A stretch of 56,341 nucleotides of DNA from Ruminococcus sp. GTDB taxonomy: Bacteria > Bacillota > Clostridia > Oscillospirales > Ruminococcaceae. The stretch's first letter is position 1; every line of letters begins with the position of its first letter. This document shows, in pieces, positions 1-6,726 of the stretch. The stretch spans positions 1-56,341 of the forward strand of contig JAIDUG010000013.1 of assembly GCA_029060305.1 (NCBI GenBank). Reading direction: 5' to 3'. The notes beneath the pieces were generated by a model that ran no database searches, was not told where the DNA came from, and saw only the letters and a list, made by a program, of their open reading frames with translations. Both the position numbers and the translations under genes were made by a program.

Positions 1-335
1 TTCCTTCGTTTTGTCAAGAGTTTTTCTGCAAAATTTACATTTTGTTCATATCTTTTCCTTAGCTTAATGGTGTTGATGCGTTCACCGACATCATAACCGG
101 CAAGTTTACGTCTTGCACGTTCACAGATTATTGTATCAGTTGCAGAACGTTCAGTCTCGAAAATAAATTTGCAGAGGTCTTTTTCCTCATCAGTCAGGGA
201 ATCATAGTTGGTTATACGCAAATCGTACTTTATAAACCTGTCCCACAGGCTGTAGTCAGGAATATTTTCTGCGTGGACAGTTGAGACAGGGATAGCAGAA
301 AGTGCAAGAATCAACGAAACTACTTTTTTCAACAT
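1..335 (-). CDS. Secreted protein of unknown function, N-terminal part only
   Basis: The reading frame is open from an ATG at 335 to the window edge (111 codons and 2 bases), so the C-terminus lies outside. It begins MLKKVVSLILALSAIPVSTV followed by HAEN: a basic start, a hydrophobic core and an AxA-like cleavage region, hence a Sec signal peptide cleaved near residue 22. The visible mature part is charged and mostly helical in character (for example ERINTIKLRKRYEQN), with no motif I recognise. A good ribosome binding site (AAGGAG) precedes the ATG, and a consensus promoter lies just upstream. It was missed by length-based ORF calling because it is truncated. The role is unknown; an extracellular or cell-surface location is inferred. 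Confidence 0.75.
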   Translation of the reverse strand, partial: MLKKVVSLILALSAIPVSTVHAENIPDYSLWDRFIKYDLRITNYDSLTDEEKDLCKFIFETERSATDTIICERARRKLAGYDVGERINTIKLRKRYEQNVNFAEKLLTKRR

Positions 336-368
336 AATCACTCCTTGAAAAATTTTTTATCTGTAATT

Positions 369-397
369 ATTATACAATATTTTCACACATATGTCAA
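369..397 (-). promoter_or_regulatory. Sigma-A promoter of the secreted-protein gene
   Basis: Read on the minus strand there is TTGACA (392-397), a 17-base spacer and TATAAT (369-374), a perfect vegetative consensus 34 bases upstream of the ATG at 335. Confidence 0.85.
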
Positions 398-425
398 CAA
401 AAAAACGCTGATATTTCTATAAAAC

Positions 426-454
426 AAAAAAAGTCCGAACACTCGGACTTTTTT
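426..454 (-). terminator. Rho-independent terminator after tRNA-Arg
   Basis: AGTCCGA (432-438) pairs with TCGGACT (443-449) around a four-base loop, flanked by A and T runs on both sides. It sits immediately 3' of the minus-strand tRNA-Arg and could work in both directions. Confidence 0.85.
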
Positions 455-455
455 A

Positions 456-532
456 TGGCGTGCCTGGAGGGATTCGAACCCCCGACCTACTGGTTCGTAG
501 CCAGTCACTCTATCCAGCTGAGCTACAAGCAC
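456..532 (-). tRNA. tRNA-Arg(ACG)
   Basis: The minus strand folds as a cloverleaf: acceptor GTGCTTG pairs with CAGGCAC (one G-T pair), the anticodon stem ACTGG/CCAGT encloses loop CTACGAA with anticodon ACG, and the T arm contains GGTTCGAATCC. The discriminator base is G and CCA is encoded at 456-458. It has its own promoter and terminator, so it is a single-gene transcription unit. The genomic A34 is expected to be edited to inosine. Confidence 0.97.
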
Positions 533-553
533 ACTTGTCTTTCAACAGTAATT

Positions 554-582
554 ATTATATCATGGTTTTCATAAAATGTCAA
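554..582 (-). promoter_or_regulatory. Sigma-A promoter of tRNA-Arg
   Basis: On the minus strand: TTGACA (577-582), 17-base spacer, TATAAT (554-559). It is a perfect consensus 22 bases upstream of the tRNA 5' end, as expected for a strong stable-RNA promoter. Confidence 0.9.
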
Positions 583-671
583 CCCCTTTTTTGAAAAACG
601 TTGTATTTTACATTTTTACGTAGCAATAATCGACAAAATATGTAAAAAACATAGAAACACGAAAATAACTA

Positions 672-700
672 TTGACTTTTTGGAAAAGCTGTGATATAAT
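672..700 (+). promoter_or_regulatory. Sigma-A promoter of the tRNA-Lys pair
   Basis: TTGACT (672-677), 17-base spacer, TATAAT (695-700), 14 bases before the first tRNA-Lys. No comparable -35 precedes the second copy. Confidence 0.88.
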
Positions 701-714
701 AATTATCGTTGTGA

Positions 715-790
715 GAGACATTAGCTCAGCCGGTAGAGCATACGCCTTTTAAGCGTAGGGTCGAGGGTTCAAGTCCCTCATGTCTCACCA
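715..790 (+). tRNA. tRNA-Lys(TTT), copy 1
   Basis: Acceptor GAGACAT pairs perfectly with ATGTCTC; the anticodon stem TACGC/GCGTA holds loop CTTTTAA with anticodon TTT. Discriminator A787 is followed by an encoded CCA (788-790). It is transcribed from the promoter at 672-700 together with the identical copy downstream. Confidence 0.97.
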
Positions 791-830
791 ACGTTTTTCG
801 TTTGAATTATATAATAATTATTGTTGAGAT

Positions 831-903
831 GAGACATTAGCTCAGCCGGTAGAGCATACGCCTTTTAAGCGTAGGGTCGAGGGTTCAAGTCCCTCATGTC
901 TCA
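831..903 (+). tRNA. tRNA-Lys(TTT), copy 2, no encoded CCA
   Basis: The 73-base body is identical to copy 1, but position 904 onward reads CTG, so CCA must be added after transcription. The 18 bases ATATAATAATTAT(C/T)GTTG upstream of both copies also match (694-711 and 809-826), showing a recent tandem duplication that included the -10 box but not the -35. Expression is therefore probably from the upstream promoter. Confidence 0.96.
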
Positions 904-913
904 CTGATATGAA

Positions 914-939
914 GAAGTCCGGTTATTCTGGACTTTTTT
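914..939 (+). terminator. Terminator of the tRNA-Lys transcript
   Basis: AGTCCGG pairs with CTGGACT (one G-T pair) around a short loop, followed by six T, ending just before the ribosome binding site of the next gene. Confidence 0.8.
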
Positions 940-963
940 CATTTTTGGAGGGGAGAGTACAAT

Positions 964-1773
964 ATGAATATTTCAAATGAACTAAAAAAAATAGGTTGGT
1001 ATCCAGGTAGAAAAATTGAGTTAAGTTGCTGGGTTTCGGACATAAAAATTAAACTTGATGAATATAATAACATTAATGTGCCATTAAAAATAAGAATGTT
1101 TGCTGAAAATTTGGGGGATTTATATTACATTAATGAAGATGATATTTGGTACTCTTTTTTACAAAACATTTCTAAAGTGATAATTAATGCTTCTGAATTA
1201 TATATAATTGGAGTTATCCATAGTGGAATATTAGGAAGATTAAGATTATGTATGTCAAAAAATGAAAATTTTTACATTTTAGAATATAACCGAAAAATCG
1301 CTGACAGCATAGAAGAATTTTTTTACCGAATGTTTTCTGATTCCTTAGATATATCATTAGAAATTTCCGAAAAATTTTTTGAGACAATAAAAAATGCTGG
1401 TTGGTATCCAAACAGAAAAGTTGATATTTCGCATTTTATCAATACTTTAAGAGAAAATAATTATATAATTTCTGATTCAGTAATTAAATTTTATAGTGAA
1501 TATTATAATTTACAAGGGAAAAATGAAGATTTTGAATGGAAAATATTTGATGAAAATGATATATTAGAATATTATGGAAATTATGAACGTTATTTAAGAA
1601 TGATTTCCAACAGCAGATACATATCAAAACTTTCACCTTTTCCTATATGCATTTTAGAATCCTATGATGACCGTTTAGAGTATTATATTACTGAAGATGA
1701 AAAAGTAGTTGATGAATATGGAACCTTAGTTGGCAACAATTTTTTAGAAGGTATGAATAGTATATTAAGATGA
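964..1773 (+). CDS. Tandem SUKH-3-like (immunity-type) protein
   Basis: 269 aa, preceded by GGAGG. The chain is an internal duplication. Residues ~8-20 read KKIGWYPGRKIEL and residues ~142-154 read KNAGWYPNRKVDI, each followed by a similar 100-residue segment. The GW-P-(G/N)-R hallmark is that of SUKH-3 domains (SMI1/KNR4 superfamily), known as immunity proteins of contact-dependent and polymorphic toxin systems. The C-terminus (YYITEDEKVVDEYG) fits the end of the SUKH-3 fold. The gene is far more AT-rich than its neighbours, and no partner toxin is in the window, so it may be an orphan immunity gene gained by transfer. The family assignment is fairly secure; the immunity role is inferred. 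Confidence 0.75.
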   Translation: MNISNELKKIGWYPGRKIELSCWVSDIKIKLDEYNNINVPLKIRMFAENLGDLYYINEDDIWYSFLQNISKVIINASELYIIGVIHSGILGRLRLCMSKNENFYILEYNRKIADSIEEFFYRMFSDSLDISLEISEKFFETIKNAGWYPNRKVDISHFINTLRENNYIISDSVIKFYSEYYNLQGKNEDFEWKIFDENDILEYYGNYERYLRMISNSRYISKLSPFPICILESYDDRLEYYITEDEKVVDEYGTLVGNNFLEGMNSILR

Positions 1774-1800
1774 TTTTAATATATGTGTTATCTTCTTAAA

Positions 1801-1832
1801 AATCCCTCACCTTTTCAGATGAGGGATTTTTA
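1801..1832. terminator. Bidirectional terminator between convergent genes
   Basis: AATCCCTCA (1801-1809) pairs with TGAGGGATT (1820-1828), with A and T runs outside. It lies between the SUKH-3 gene and the convergent EcsC-family gene and can serve both. Confidence 0.88.
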
Positions 1833-1835
1833 TTA

Positions 1836-2465
1836 TTATCCGATAAACGTTTTTTTAGCACGTGAAGCAATTATCTTTGTCGTTATACCATCGAATATTG
1901 CTCCTATTCCGCCACCTGCAACAGGTACTAACTTTGAAAGATTGATAATACCTTTTTCACCGAATCTTGTCATAAGTCTGAAACCTACTTTCTGATTTAT
2001 CTTGCCAATAACTTGTCTGGGAATCTGCTTTACTGCCTGCAATGCAAGTTTATTTCCGACTTTTATTCCTGTTATTTTAATTACATCTTCAACTGTCATT
2101 CCCACAAGTGTCATATATATCATTGTTTTTACTTCGTCGTCATATGGACTATATCCACCCATAACAGCCAATGAGGCAATCATTCTTATTTGTACATAAA
2201 GATTTCCTGCAACGTCTGCCGGAAGAGTGATAGGTAATGTAATAAGACCGCCCAGACCAGTAACGAATCCGGTAGTAGCACATTTTGCAATCTGTGCGTT
2301 TATAAGTTTATTAGCGGATTTGTGAACGTTTTCATTGTTTTTTAACAGATAGTCTCTTGCAAGAACGTCCGCACTTTCAGAAGTCGGAAGTCCCCTCAAT
2401 GCAGTTGTATAGCATTTTTCAAGTATCTGTACACCCTTATTTGATATTTCGATTTCTGAAGCCAT
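1836..2465 (-). CDS. EcsC-family protein
   Basis: 209 aa, start ATG at 2465 with AAAGGAG upstream. The middle (residues ~65-115) carries the glycine/proline-rich hydrophobic segment GLGGLITLPITLPADVAGN and then YVQIRMIASLA, typical of EcsC-family proteins (named after a B. subtilis protein encoded beside the EcsAB ABC transporter). A second glycine-rich hydrophobic patch (VPVAGGGIGAIFDG) sits near the C-terminus. Both hydrophobic parts suggest membrane association without a signal peptide. The molecular function of the family is not established. It is monocistronic, with no ABC transporter next to it. Confidence 0.75.
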   Translation of the reverse strand: MASEIEISNKGVQILEKCYTTALRGLPTSESADVLARDYLLKNNENVHKSANKLINAQIAKCATTGFVTGLGGLITLPITLPADVAGNLYVQIRMIASLAVMGGYSPYDDEVKTMIYMTLVGMTVEDVIKITGIKVGNKLALQAVKQIPRQVIGKINQKVGFRLMTRFGEKGIINLSKLVPVAGGGIGAIFDGITTKIIASRAKKTFIG

Positions 2466-2642
2466 ATTATCTTCTTCTCCTTTTTACACTTATTTCAGTA
2501 TACTGCAAAGGTTAATGACCAATTTGCATTTATGTTATTATTATGTATATTGACAGACTTCTTTCCATAATATAATTATACATATAATATCGGACATATG
2601 GTTGTCCGTTCAAAAAAAGTTTACACTTTTTTGTAAAATAAA

Positions 2643-3110
2643 TCATTCAATGACCGTTATAACAGTGTTGTCAGGCGGTAACGGTTCACTGTCGACGGCG
2701 ATTCCCCAGAAATGCAGAGGGTCGAAACATATAGCCTGCTCATCTGACAAAACTATTTCCGCATAGTCACATATAAAAGATTCGTCATTCTTGACAGCAT
2801 TGAAAAGAATGATTCTTTTTATTGCAATGTCCGAATAGAAATGACTTCTCAGAAACATTCCTGCAACCGACGAAAATGTTATTTTATAGTCCGGTTCGCC
2901 GTGGTACTCGTAAAATGTAAGATTGTTGCAGATACTAAACCGGAGTTTTGAGTATTGTTCATAAGATTCAATATGTAGAAATTTTTCAGGGAAACTGAAA
3001 AAATAACTTCTGTAATCAGGCATAAACTCAAATATATCATCTGTTACATCAATACTACCTGTTATCAGCATATCTTTTATCGGTTTGTTGAGTAATTCGT
3101 GTATATCCAT
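2643..3110 (-). CDS. Hypothetical protein, last gene of a three-gene operon
   Basis: 155 aa, soluble and acidic, rich in aromatic residues, without signal peptide or membrane segment. I recognise no family. It follows the Imm1-like gene by 51 bases on the same strand and has only a weak GGTGGT ribosome site. The company of a HEAT-like and an Imm1-like gene, and its size, would fit another small immunity or accessory protein, but that is only a context guess. Confidence 0.6.
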   Translation of the reverse strand: MDIHELLNKPIKDMLITGSIDVTDDIFEFMPDYRSYFFSFPEKFLHIESYEQYSKLRFSICNNLTFYEYHGEPDYKITFSSVAGMFLRSHFYSDIAIKRIILFNAVKNDESFICDYAEIVLSDEQAICFDPLHFWGIAVDSEPLPPDNTVITVIE

Positions 3111-3161
3111 AAAACCACCGCCATTTATACACGTTTATTTCAGAATGTATTTCTGAGGAAA

Positions 3162-3569
3162 TCAGATTATAAAATTACCATTTTCAGGAATGTCGTCCGG
3201 CGAAATCCATTCTACATTACAACTTATACTTCCGGTTGTTACAAACTCGTGTATACATTGCCAAGCTGTTTCGGGGGAAATGAAAAGCCCCTCTGAAACG
3301 TAAAGACCGTCACCCCATACATCAACAACTCTATCTAATTTATCTCTGTCAGACAGTGAAAGTTTTTCATTTTCGCTATCGCTATAACCAATGAATACGC
3401 CATATTCTTTTACAGATGCTATACATAATCCACATTCTTTTCCGATTATATATCCGCAACAGTCTTTGAATCTGTCGGGATATAAAACGTCTTTCAGTTC
3501 TTCCAAAGTGTTTCCCTCAAAATGAACATATTCATTTTCAGTAAGGTCAATATCATAATTTACTTTCAT
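3162..3569 (-). CDS. Imm1-like immunity-family protein
   Basis: 135 aa. The C-terminal third, with an ISPETAWQCIHEFVTTG stretch followed by VEWISPDDIPENG, resembles Imm1-family proteins, in which a helix ending in F-x-x-TG precedes a strand with an invariant W. A middle segment (DRVVDVWGDGLYV) would form the preceding beta strands. Imm1 proteins neutralise toxins of polymorphic secretion systems. The start overlaps the end of the upstream HEAT-like gene by 17 bases, implying translational coupling. No toxin is visible in the window. I am moderately confident of the family and not of the target. Confidence 0.55.
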   Translation of the reverse strand: MKVNYDIDLTENEYVHFEGNTLEELKDVLYPDRFKDCCGYIIGKECGLCIASVKEYGVFIGYSDSENEKLSLSDRDKLDRVVDVWGDGLYVSEGLFISPETAWQCIHEFVTTGSISCNVEWISPDDIPENGNFII

Positions 3570-4890
3570 AATTTTCAGCCTCCTTGCGAATATAAGAATT
3601 GCAGTCCATAAGACATTCTGATTTTATTTCTTCAGTGAAAAGATTACGCCTGATTAATTCGTCTACTGCACTTTCACGACAAAATGAACACATTGATTTT
3701 TCGTACACAAACATAACAGCTTCTTCAGGCATTTCGTATATATTGTTGTTGATAGTCCTGACTATTTCGTGCCAACCGGATTCGTCATCACCGTCAATTG
3801 TAATGTTGTTAAGAATATCAATCAGATTTTCTTTGTCGGAATGCTTATAGTTTTCAATCAGCATAATTACAGCGTTAATTGAAAACTCTTTTTCAAGAAG
3901 TTTCACTGCAAAGTCGTGTACACATTCCGCCTTTATATATAACAACGCTTCAACAGCAGTTTCACGGAGTTTCTTATTATCCGAATCAACATACTTTATC
4001 AACACTTCGGGAGCAGTTGGAAAAGAGTTTCCCGAAATCGTGAACGCTTTAAGGAGTTCCGCTTTTTTATTCAAATCAGTCTCTTTTATCAGAGTATCAG
4101 CAACTTTCATTTTTTCCGGTATTTCCGCACGTCTGAATAATATAATATCCTTACGCTGTACGGAATTTCTTTCAGCAAGTTTTATAAAATCGTCTGCTGA
4201 CATATTTTTTCTTTTGATTACACTTTTTTCTTCTTCATGGAACAGCACACGCTTGAAACGTCTGATTGCTGTATTGTCTTTGCTGAGAATGTCAAGTTCT
4301 TCTGTAATATATTTTTCGCCGTACTTTTCACGGGTGCAGTCCCAGAACCACAGAAACTCTCGTTTCAGTCTGTCGTCTGACTCTCTACGGCGACGTATGA
4401 AAAATTTACCAATATCCTCGAATATCTTTGACGTATGTTTAATAGTACCGTTCTGCATGATGGTAATTGCTATGTATTCATAACACTGTGAAACGTTGTT
4501 TGCACGTACGCTCCATTTCAGAGACATCAGCAATTTATAAAGCTGTTTATATTTTTCGATAATAGCTTGCTGTGCTGATTCGTCACCATAGTCACTGGCG
4601 AAGTAATCAATAAAATCACATAAATGATTTATTAAATGCCAGTCCTCACAGACTTCCGGCGAAAGAAACTTTTCAATTGCTGGTTGCAGAAAATAGTTAT
4701 AGTCATCGTACTGTAAGGCAAGGTTATACATAAAAAGTCCTCTTGACCCCTCACACTGTAAGTCAAAAGATATATCGTTAAGACAACCATAGAGGACTGT
4801 TTCTCTGAACTTCTCCAATTCGTCGCCGTCAACAGAAAAACACCTTCCATGACCGCAAAGCATATACTGTCTGAAATCTTCTTTATTCAT
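3553..4890 (-). CDS. HEAT-repeat-like protein of unknown function
   Basis: 445 aa, preceded by GGAGG at the right distance. The N-terminus (QYMLCGHGRCF, then a Cys/Tyr-rich region to ~130) is unlike anything I can name. Residues ~255-445 are a run of paired helices, for example PEVLIKYVDSDNKKLRETA followed by VEALLYIKAECVHDFAVKLL, with the D-(N/K)-x-x-(V/L)-R-x-x-A pattern of HEAT repeats, suggesting a protein-binding superhelix. It is first in an operon with the Imm1-like gene and a 155-aa gene, driven by a consensus promoter, and is divergent from the DUF4291 gene. There is no signal peptide, so it is cytoplasmic. Confidence 0.6.
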   Translation of the reverse strand: MNKEDFRQYMLCGHGRCFSVDGDELEKFRETVLYGCLNDISFDLQCEGSRGLFMYNLALQYDDYNYFLQPAIEKFLSPEVCEDWHLINHLCDFIDYFASDYGDESAQQAIIEKYKQLYKLLMSLKWSVRANNVSQCYEYIAITIMQNGTIKHTSKIFEDIGKFFIRRRRESDDRLKREFLWFWDCTREKYGEKYITEELDILSKDNTAIRRFKRVLFHEEEKSVIKRKNMSADDFIKLAERNSVQRKDIILFRRAEIPEKMKVADTLIKETDLNKKAELLKAFTISGNSFPTAPEVLIKYVDSDNKKLRETAVEALLYIKAECVHDFAVKLLEKEFSINAVIMLIENYKHSDKENLIDILNNITIDGDDESGWHEIVRTINNNIYEMPEEAVMFVYEKSMCSFCRESAVDELIRRNLFTEEIKSECLMDCNSYIRKEAENYESKL

Positions 4891-4917
4891 TTTTTACCTC
4901 CGTTAATAAGTAAATTT

Positions 4918-4946
4918 ATTATACCATGTTTATGGTAGAATGTCAA
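4918..4946 (-). promoter_or_regulatory. Sigma-A promoter of the HEAT/Imm1 operon
   Basis: On the minus strand: TTGACA (4941-4946), 17-base spacer, TATAAT (4918-4923); 28 bases upstream of the ATG at 4890. Confidence 0.87.
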
Positions 4947-4952
4947 ATCATA

Positions 4953-4981
4953 TTGACTTCCTGTACATAATATGGTATAAT
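4953..4981 (+). promoter_or_regulatory. Sigma-A promoter of the DUF4291 operon
   Basis: TTGACT (4953-4958), 17-base spacer, TATAAT (4976-4981). It is back-to-back with the promoter at 4918-4946; the two -35 boxes are only six bases apart, so the two promoters may compete. Confidence 0.87.
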
Positions 4982-5013
4982 TTTTCTGTAATATAAACAG
5001 AGGAGGTGACGTT

Positions 5014-5601
5014 ATGGAATATGTAAAGGAAGTTTTCGCATCATATAACAAAAAGTATATCCGCATATATCAGGCTTACAACTCCGTCATAGCTGAGGAA
5101 GCTGTCAGATTACAGAATTTCGGGGAAAGTTTCAACACCAACCGTATGACGTGGATTAAACCGTCATTTCTGTGGCTGATGTACCGTTCAAACTGGGGGA
5201 CTAAAAAAAATCAGGAATGTATACTTGCTATTGACATACACCGTGAATTTTTTGACAGTACACTTGAAAAAGCTATACTTACTTCTCCGGATTCCATAAT
5301 TTTTGACGGTAACGAATGGGAAAAATGTTTTAAAAATACTGATGTATACTGTCAGTGGGATTCCGACAGGTCTTTGAACGGCACACCTATAAATCGTTAT
5401 GCAATACAGATAGGAATAAAAGGGGAGGCATTGAGGGATTTTCTTGATAACGGAATTTATAGAATTGAGGATTTGACCCCGACCGTCCGCAAATGGAATG
5501 AACGTCGCAAAAAAAGACAGTTAAATATTAATGAATTGCTGTCTGAGAAGATATATCCTGTAAACGACAAAAAAATCCGCAACAGGCTTGATATGAAATA
5601 A
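5014..5601 (+). CDS. DUF4291 family protein
   Basis: 195 aa with GGAGGTGA upstream. Family hallmarks are clear: N-terminal RIYQAYN, then RMTWIKPSFLWLMYRSNWG at ~50-68, a YCQWDSDRS segment at ~128-136 and YAIQIGIKGEAL at ~146-157, with a closing RIEDLTP. The length matches the family (about 190-200 aa). Function is unknown; the conserved W, K, R and D residues suggest an enzyme or nucleic-acid-binding protein, but that is inference. It is the first gene of an operon with a HAD hydrolase 13-22 bases downstream. Confidence 0.88.
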   Translation: MEYVKEVFASYNKKYIRIYQAYNSVIAEEAVRLQNFGESFNTNRMTWIKPSFLWLMYRSNWGTKKNQECILAIDIHREFFDSTLEKAILTSPDSIIFDGNEWEKCFKNTDVYCQWDSDRSLNGTPINRYAIQIGIKGEALRDFLDNGIYRIEDLTPTVRKWNERRKKRQLNINELLSEKIYPVNDKKIRNRLDMK

Positions 5602-5622
5602 AAATATGAGGAGATGTTTAAC

Positions 5623-6354
5623 TTGAAAAAACCTGAAATGATACTTTTTGACTATGGCGGTACTCTCATGTATGAACCGGATTTCTGTCCGTCTGCCGGA
5701 AACATAGCTTTATATCCTTACATTTCTGAAAATCCTTATAAAGTCACTCCGCAGGATTTCAGTGATTATTTGCTGAATCTTTTTGACGAAATACGCAGAC
5801 TTCGTGGTGAACTTATTGAGATACACGAACACTTATTACTGAGATATGTTATAGAACACTTCAATATGAAATTGTCAATTCCGTTTGAGCAGGCGGAAAA
5901 AATTATGATGAAAGGTATCTCAGAAGCAGTAGAGACCCCTCACGCAAATGAAATGCTTTCCGCACTTCAAAAAATGGGTATCCGTACAGGAGTTATCAGT
6001 AACCTTTGCTGGTCTGGAAACGCTCTCTCTTATCGTCTGAATAACGCTTTTCCTGTACATAAATTTGATTTTATCATAACAACAAGCGAATATATTTTCC
6101 GCAAACCCGATATACATATTTTTGACCTTGCTGTCAGGAAGTCAGGTCTGTCACCGGAAAATATATGGTACTGCGGAAATGATATTGAAGTTGACGTATT
6201 CGGTTCACACAATGCCGGATTGTTTCCTGTTTTCTACGATGACAGAACTGTGCCGAGCAAAATTCATGAAAAAAATGACCTTTTAAGTATAGATTTTCCG
6301 CATCTTCGTCTTGAAAACTGGTTGGAAATGGTTGACTGTCTGAGAGGAATGTAA
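5623..6354 (+). CDS. HAD-superfamily hydrolase
   Basis: A Mg-dependent aspartate-nucleophile hydrolase, probably a small-molecule phosphatase. Motif I is FDYGGT near the N-terminus (nucleophile D; the usual second Asp is replaced by Gly), motif II is VISN at ~125, motif III is the Lys of FRKPD, and motif IV is NDIEVDVFGSHNAG. The cap is a short helical insert between motifs I and II. An ATG at 5614 lies directly against GAGGAG (zero spacing), while the in-frame TTG at 5623 is nine bases from it, so I prefer the TTG start (243 aa). The missing catalytic Asp in motif I suggests atypical chemistry or a dehalogenase/phosphonatase-like variant. The substrate is unknown. Confidence 0.85.
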   Translation: MKKPEMILFDYGGTLMYEPDFCPSAGNIALYPYISENPYKVTPQDFSDYLLNLFDEIRRLRGELIEIHEHLLLRYVIEHFNMKLSIPFEQAEKIMMKGISEAVETPHANEMLSALQKMGIRTGVISNLCWSGNALSYRLNNAFPVHKFDFIITTSEYIFRKPDIHIFDLAVRKSGLSPENIWYCGNDIEVDVFGSHNAGLFPVFYDDRTVPSKIHEKNDLLSIDFPHLRLENWLEMVDCLRGM

Positions 6355-6359
6355 ATATT

Positions 6360-6677
6360 ATGCAGACTATTATTATAAAACTCGATTCACGGAAAATGAA
6401 AAATCCCGATTTAGATATAAGGTATATTTTGCCGGAACGTATTGAAAAAATCACTTCCGGCAGAATAACTGACAATGGTTACGACTATATAACAGATACA
6501 GAGTTAGGAATATGGCTGGCAACGGAAAATTCATCAGAAACTTTTTCAGACATAATCGGAATAATAAAAAAAGAAATGTTCTGCAATAATGATTTATCCG
6601 AATCGGCAGAAGTCTATATTTCACCGAAAGAAAACGCTGAATTTAATGAATGTACACAAGTATATACTGCAAAATGA
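6360..6677 (+). CDS. Small hypothetical protein
   Basis: 105 aa, starting five bases after the HAD gene and so co-transcribed. It has a beta/alpha pattern: an N-terminal strand (TIIIKLDSRKM), a segment ending in the IRYILPERI pattern, then an acidic C-terminal half with a helix around FSDIIGIIKKEMF. There are no transmembrane segments or catalytic motifs. I have seen no assigned function for this type; its conservation beside DUF4291/HAD could be checked. Confidence 0.65.
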   Translation: MQTIIIKLDSRKMKNPDLDIRYILPERIEKITSGRITDNGYDYITDTELGIWLATENSSETFSDIIGIIKKEMFCNNDLSESAEVYISPKENAEFNECTQVYTAK

Positions 6678-6691
6678 TTACATATCGTAAA

Positions 6692-6722
6692 AAAACTGCC
6701 GGTTTTTCACCGACAGTTTTTT
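6692..6722. terminator. Bidirectional terminator
   Basis: AAAACTGCCGGT (6692-6703) pairs with ACCGACAGTTTT (6709-6720) with one mismatch, with T runs on both strands; it separates the convergent 6360-6677 gene and the histidine kinase gene. Confidence 0.88.
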
Positions 6723-6726
6723 GTTG

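Noticed and set aside
2550..2576. TTGACA and TATAAT on the plus strand between the EcsC-family gene and the 2643 gene
   Set aside because: Spacing is only 15 bases and there is no plus-strand gene or stable RNA downstream; probably chance in AT-rich DNA.
2590..2635. CGGACA/TGTCCG hairpin and an A/T-only stem after the 2643 gene
   Set aside because: Stem of six pairs without a T run on the minus strand, and the second stem is nearly all A-T; too weak to call a terminator.
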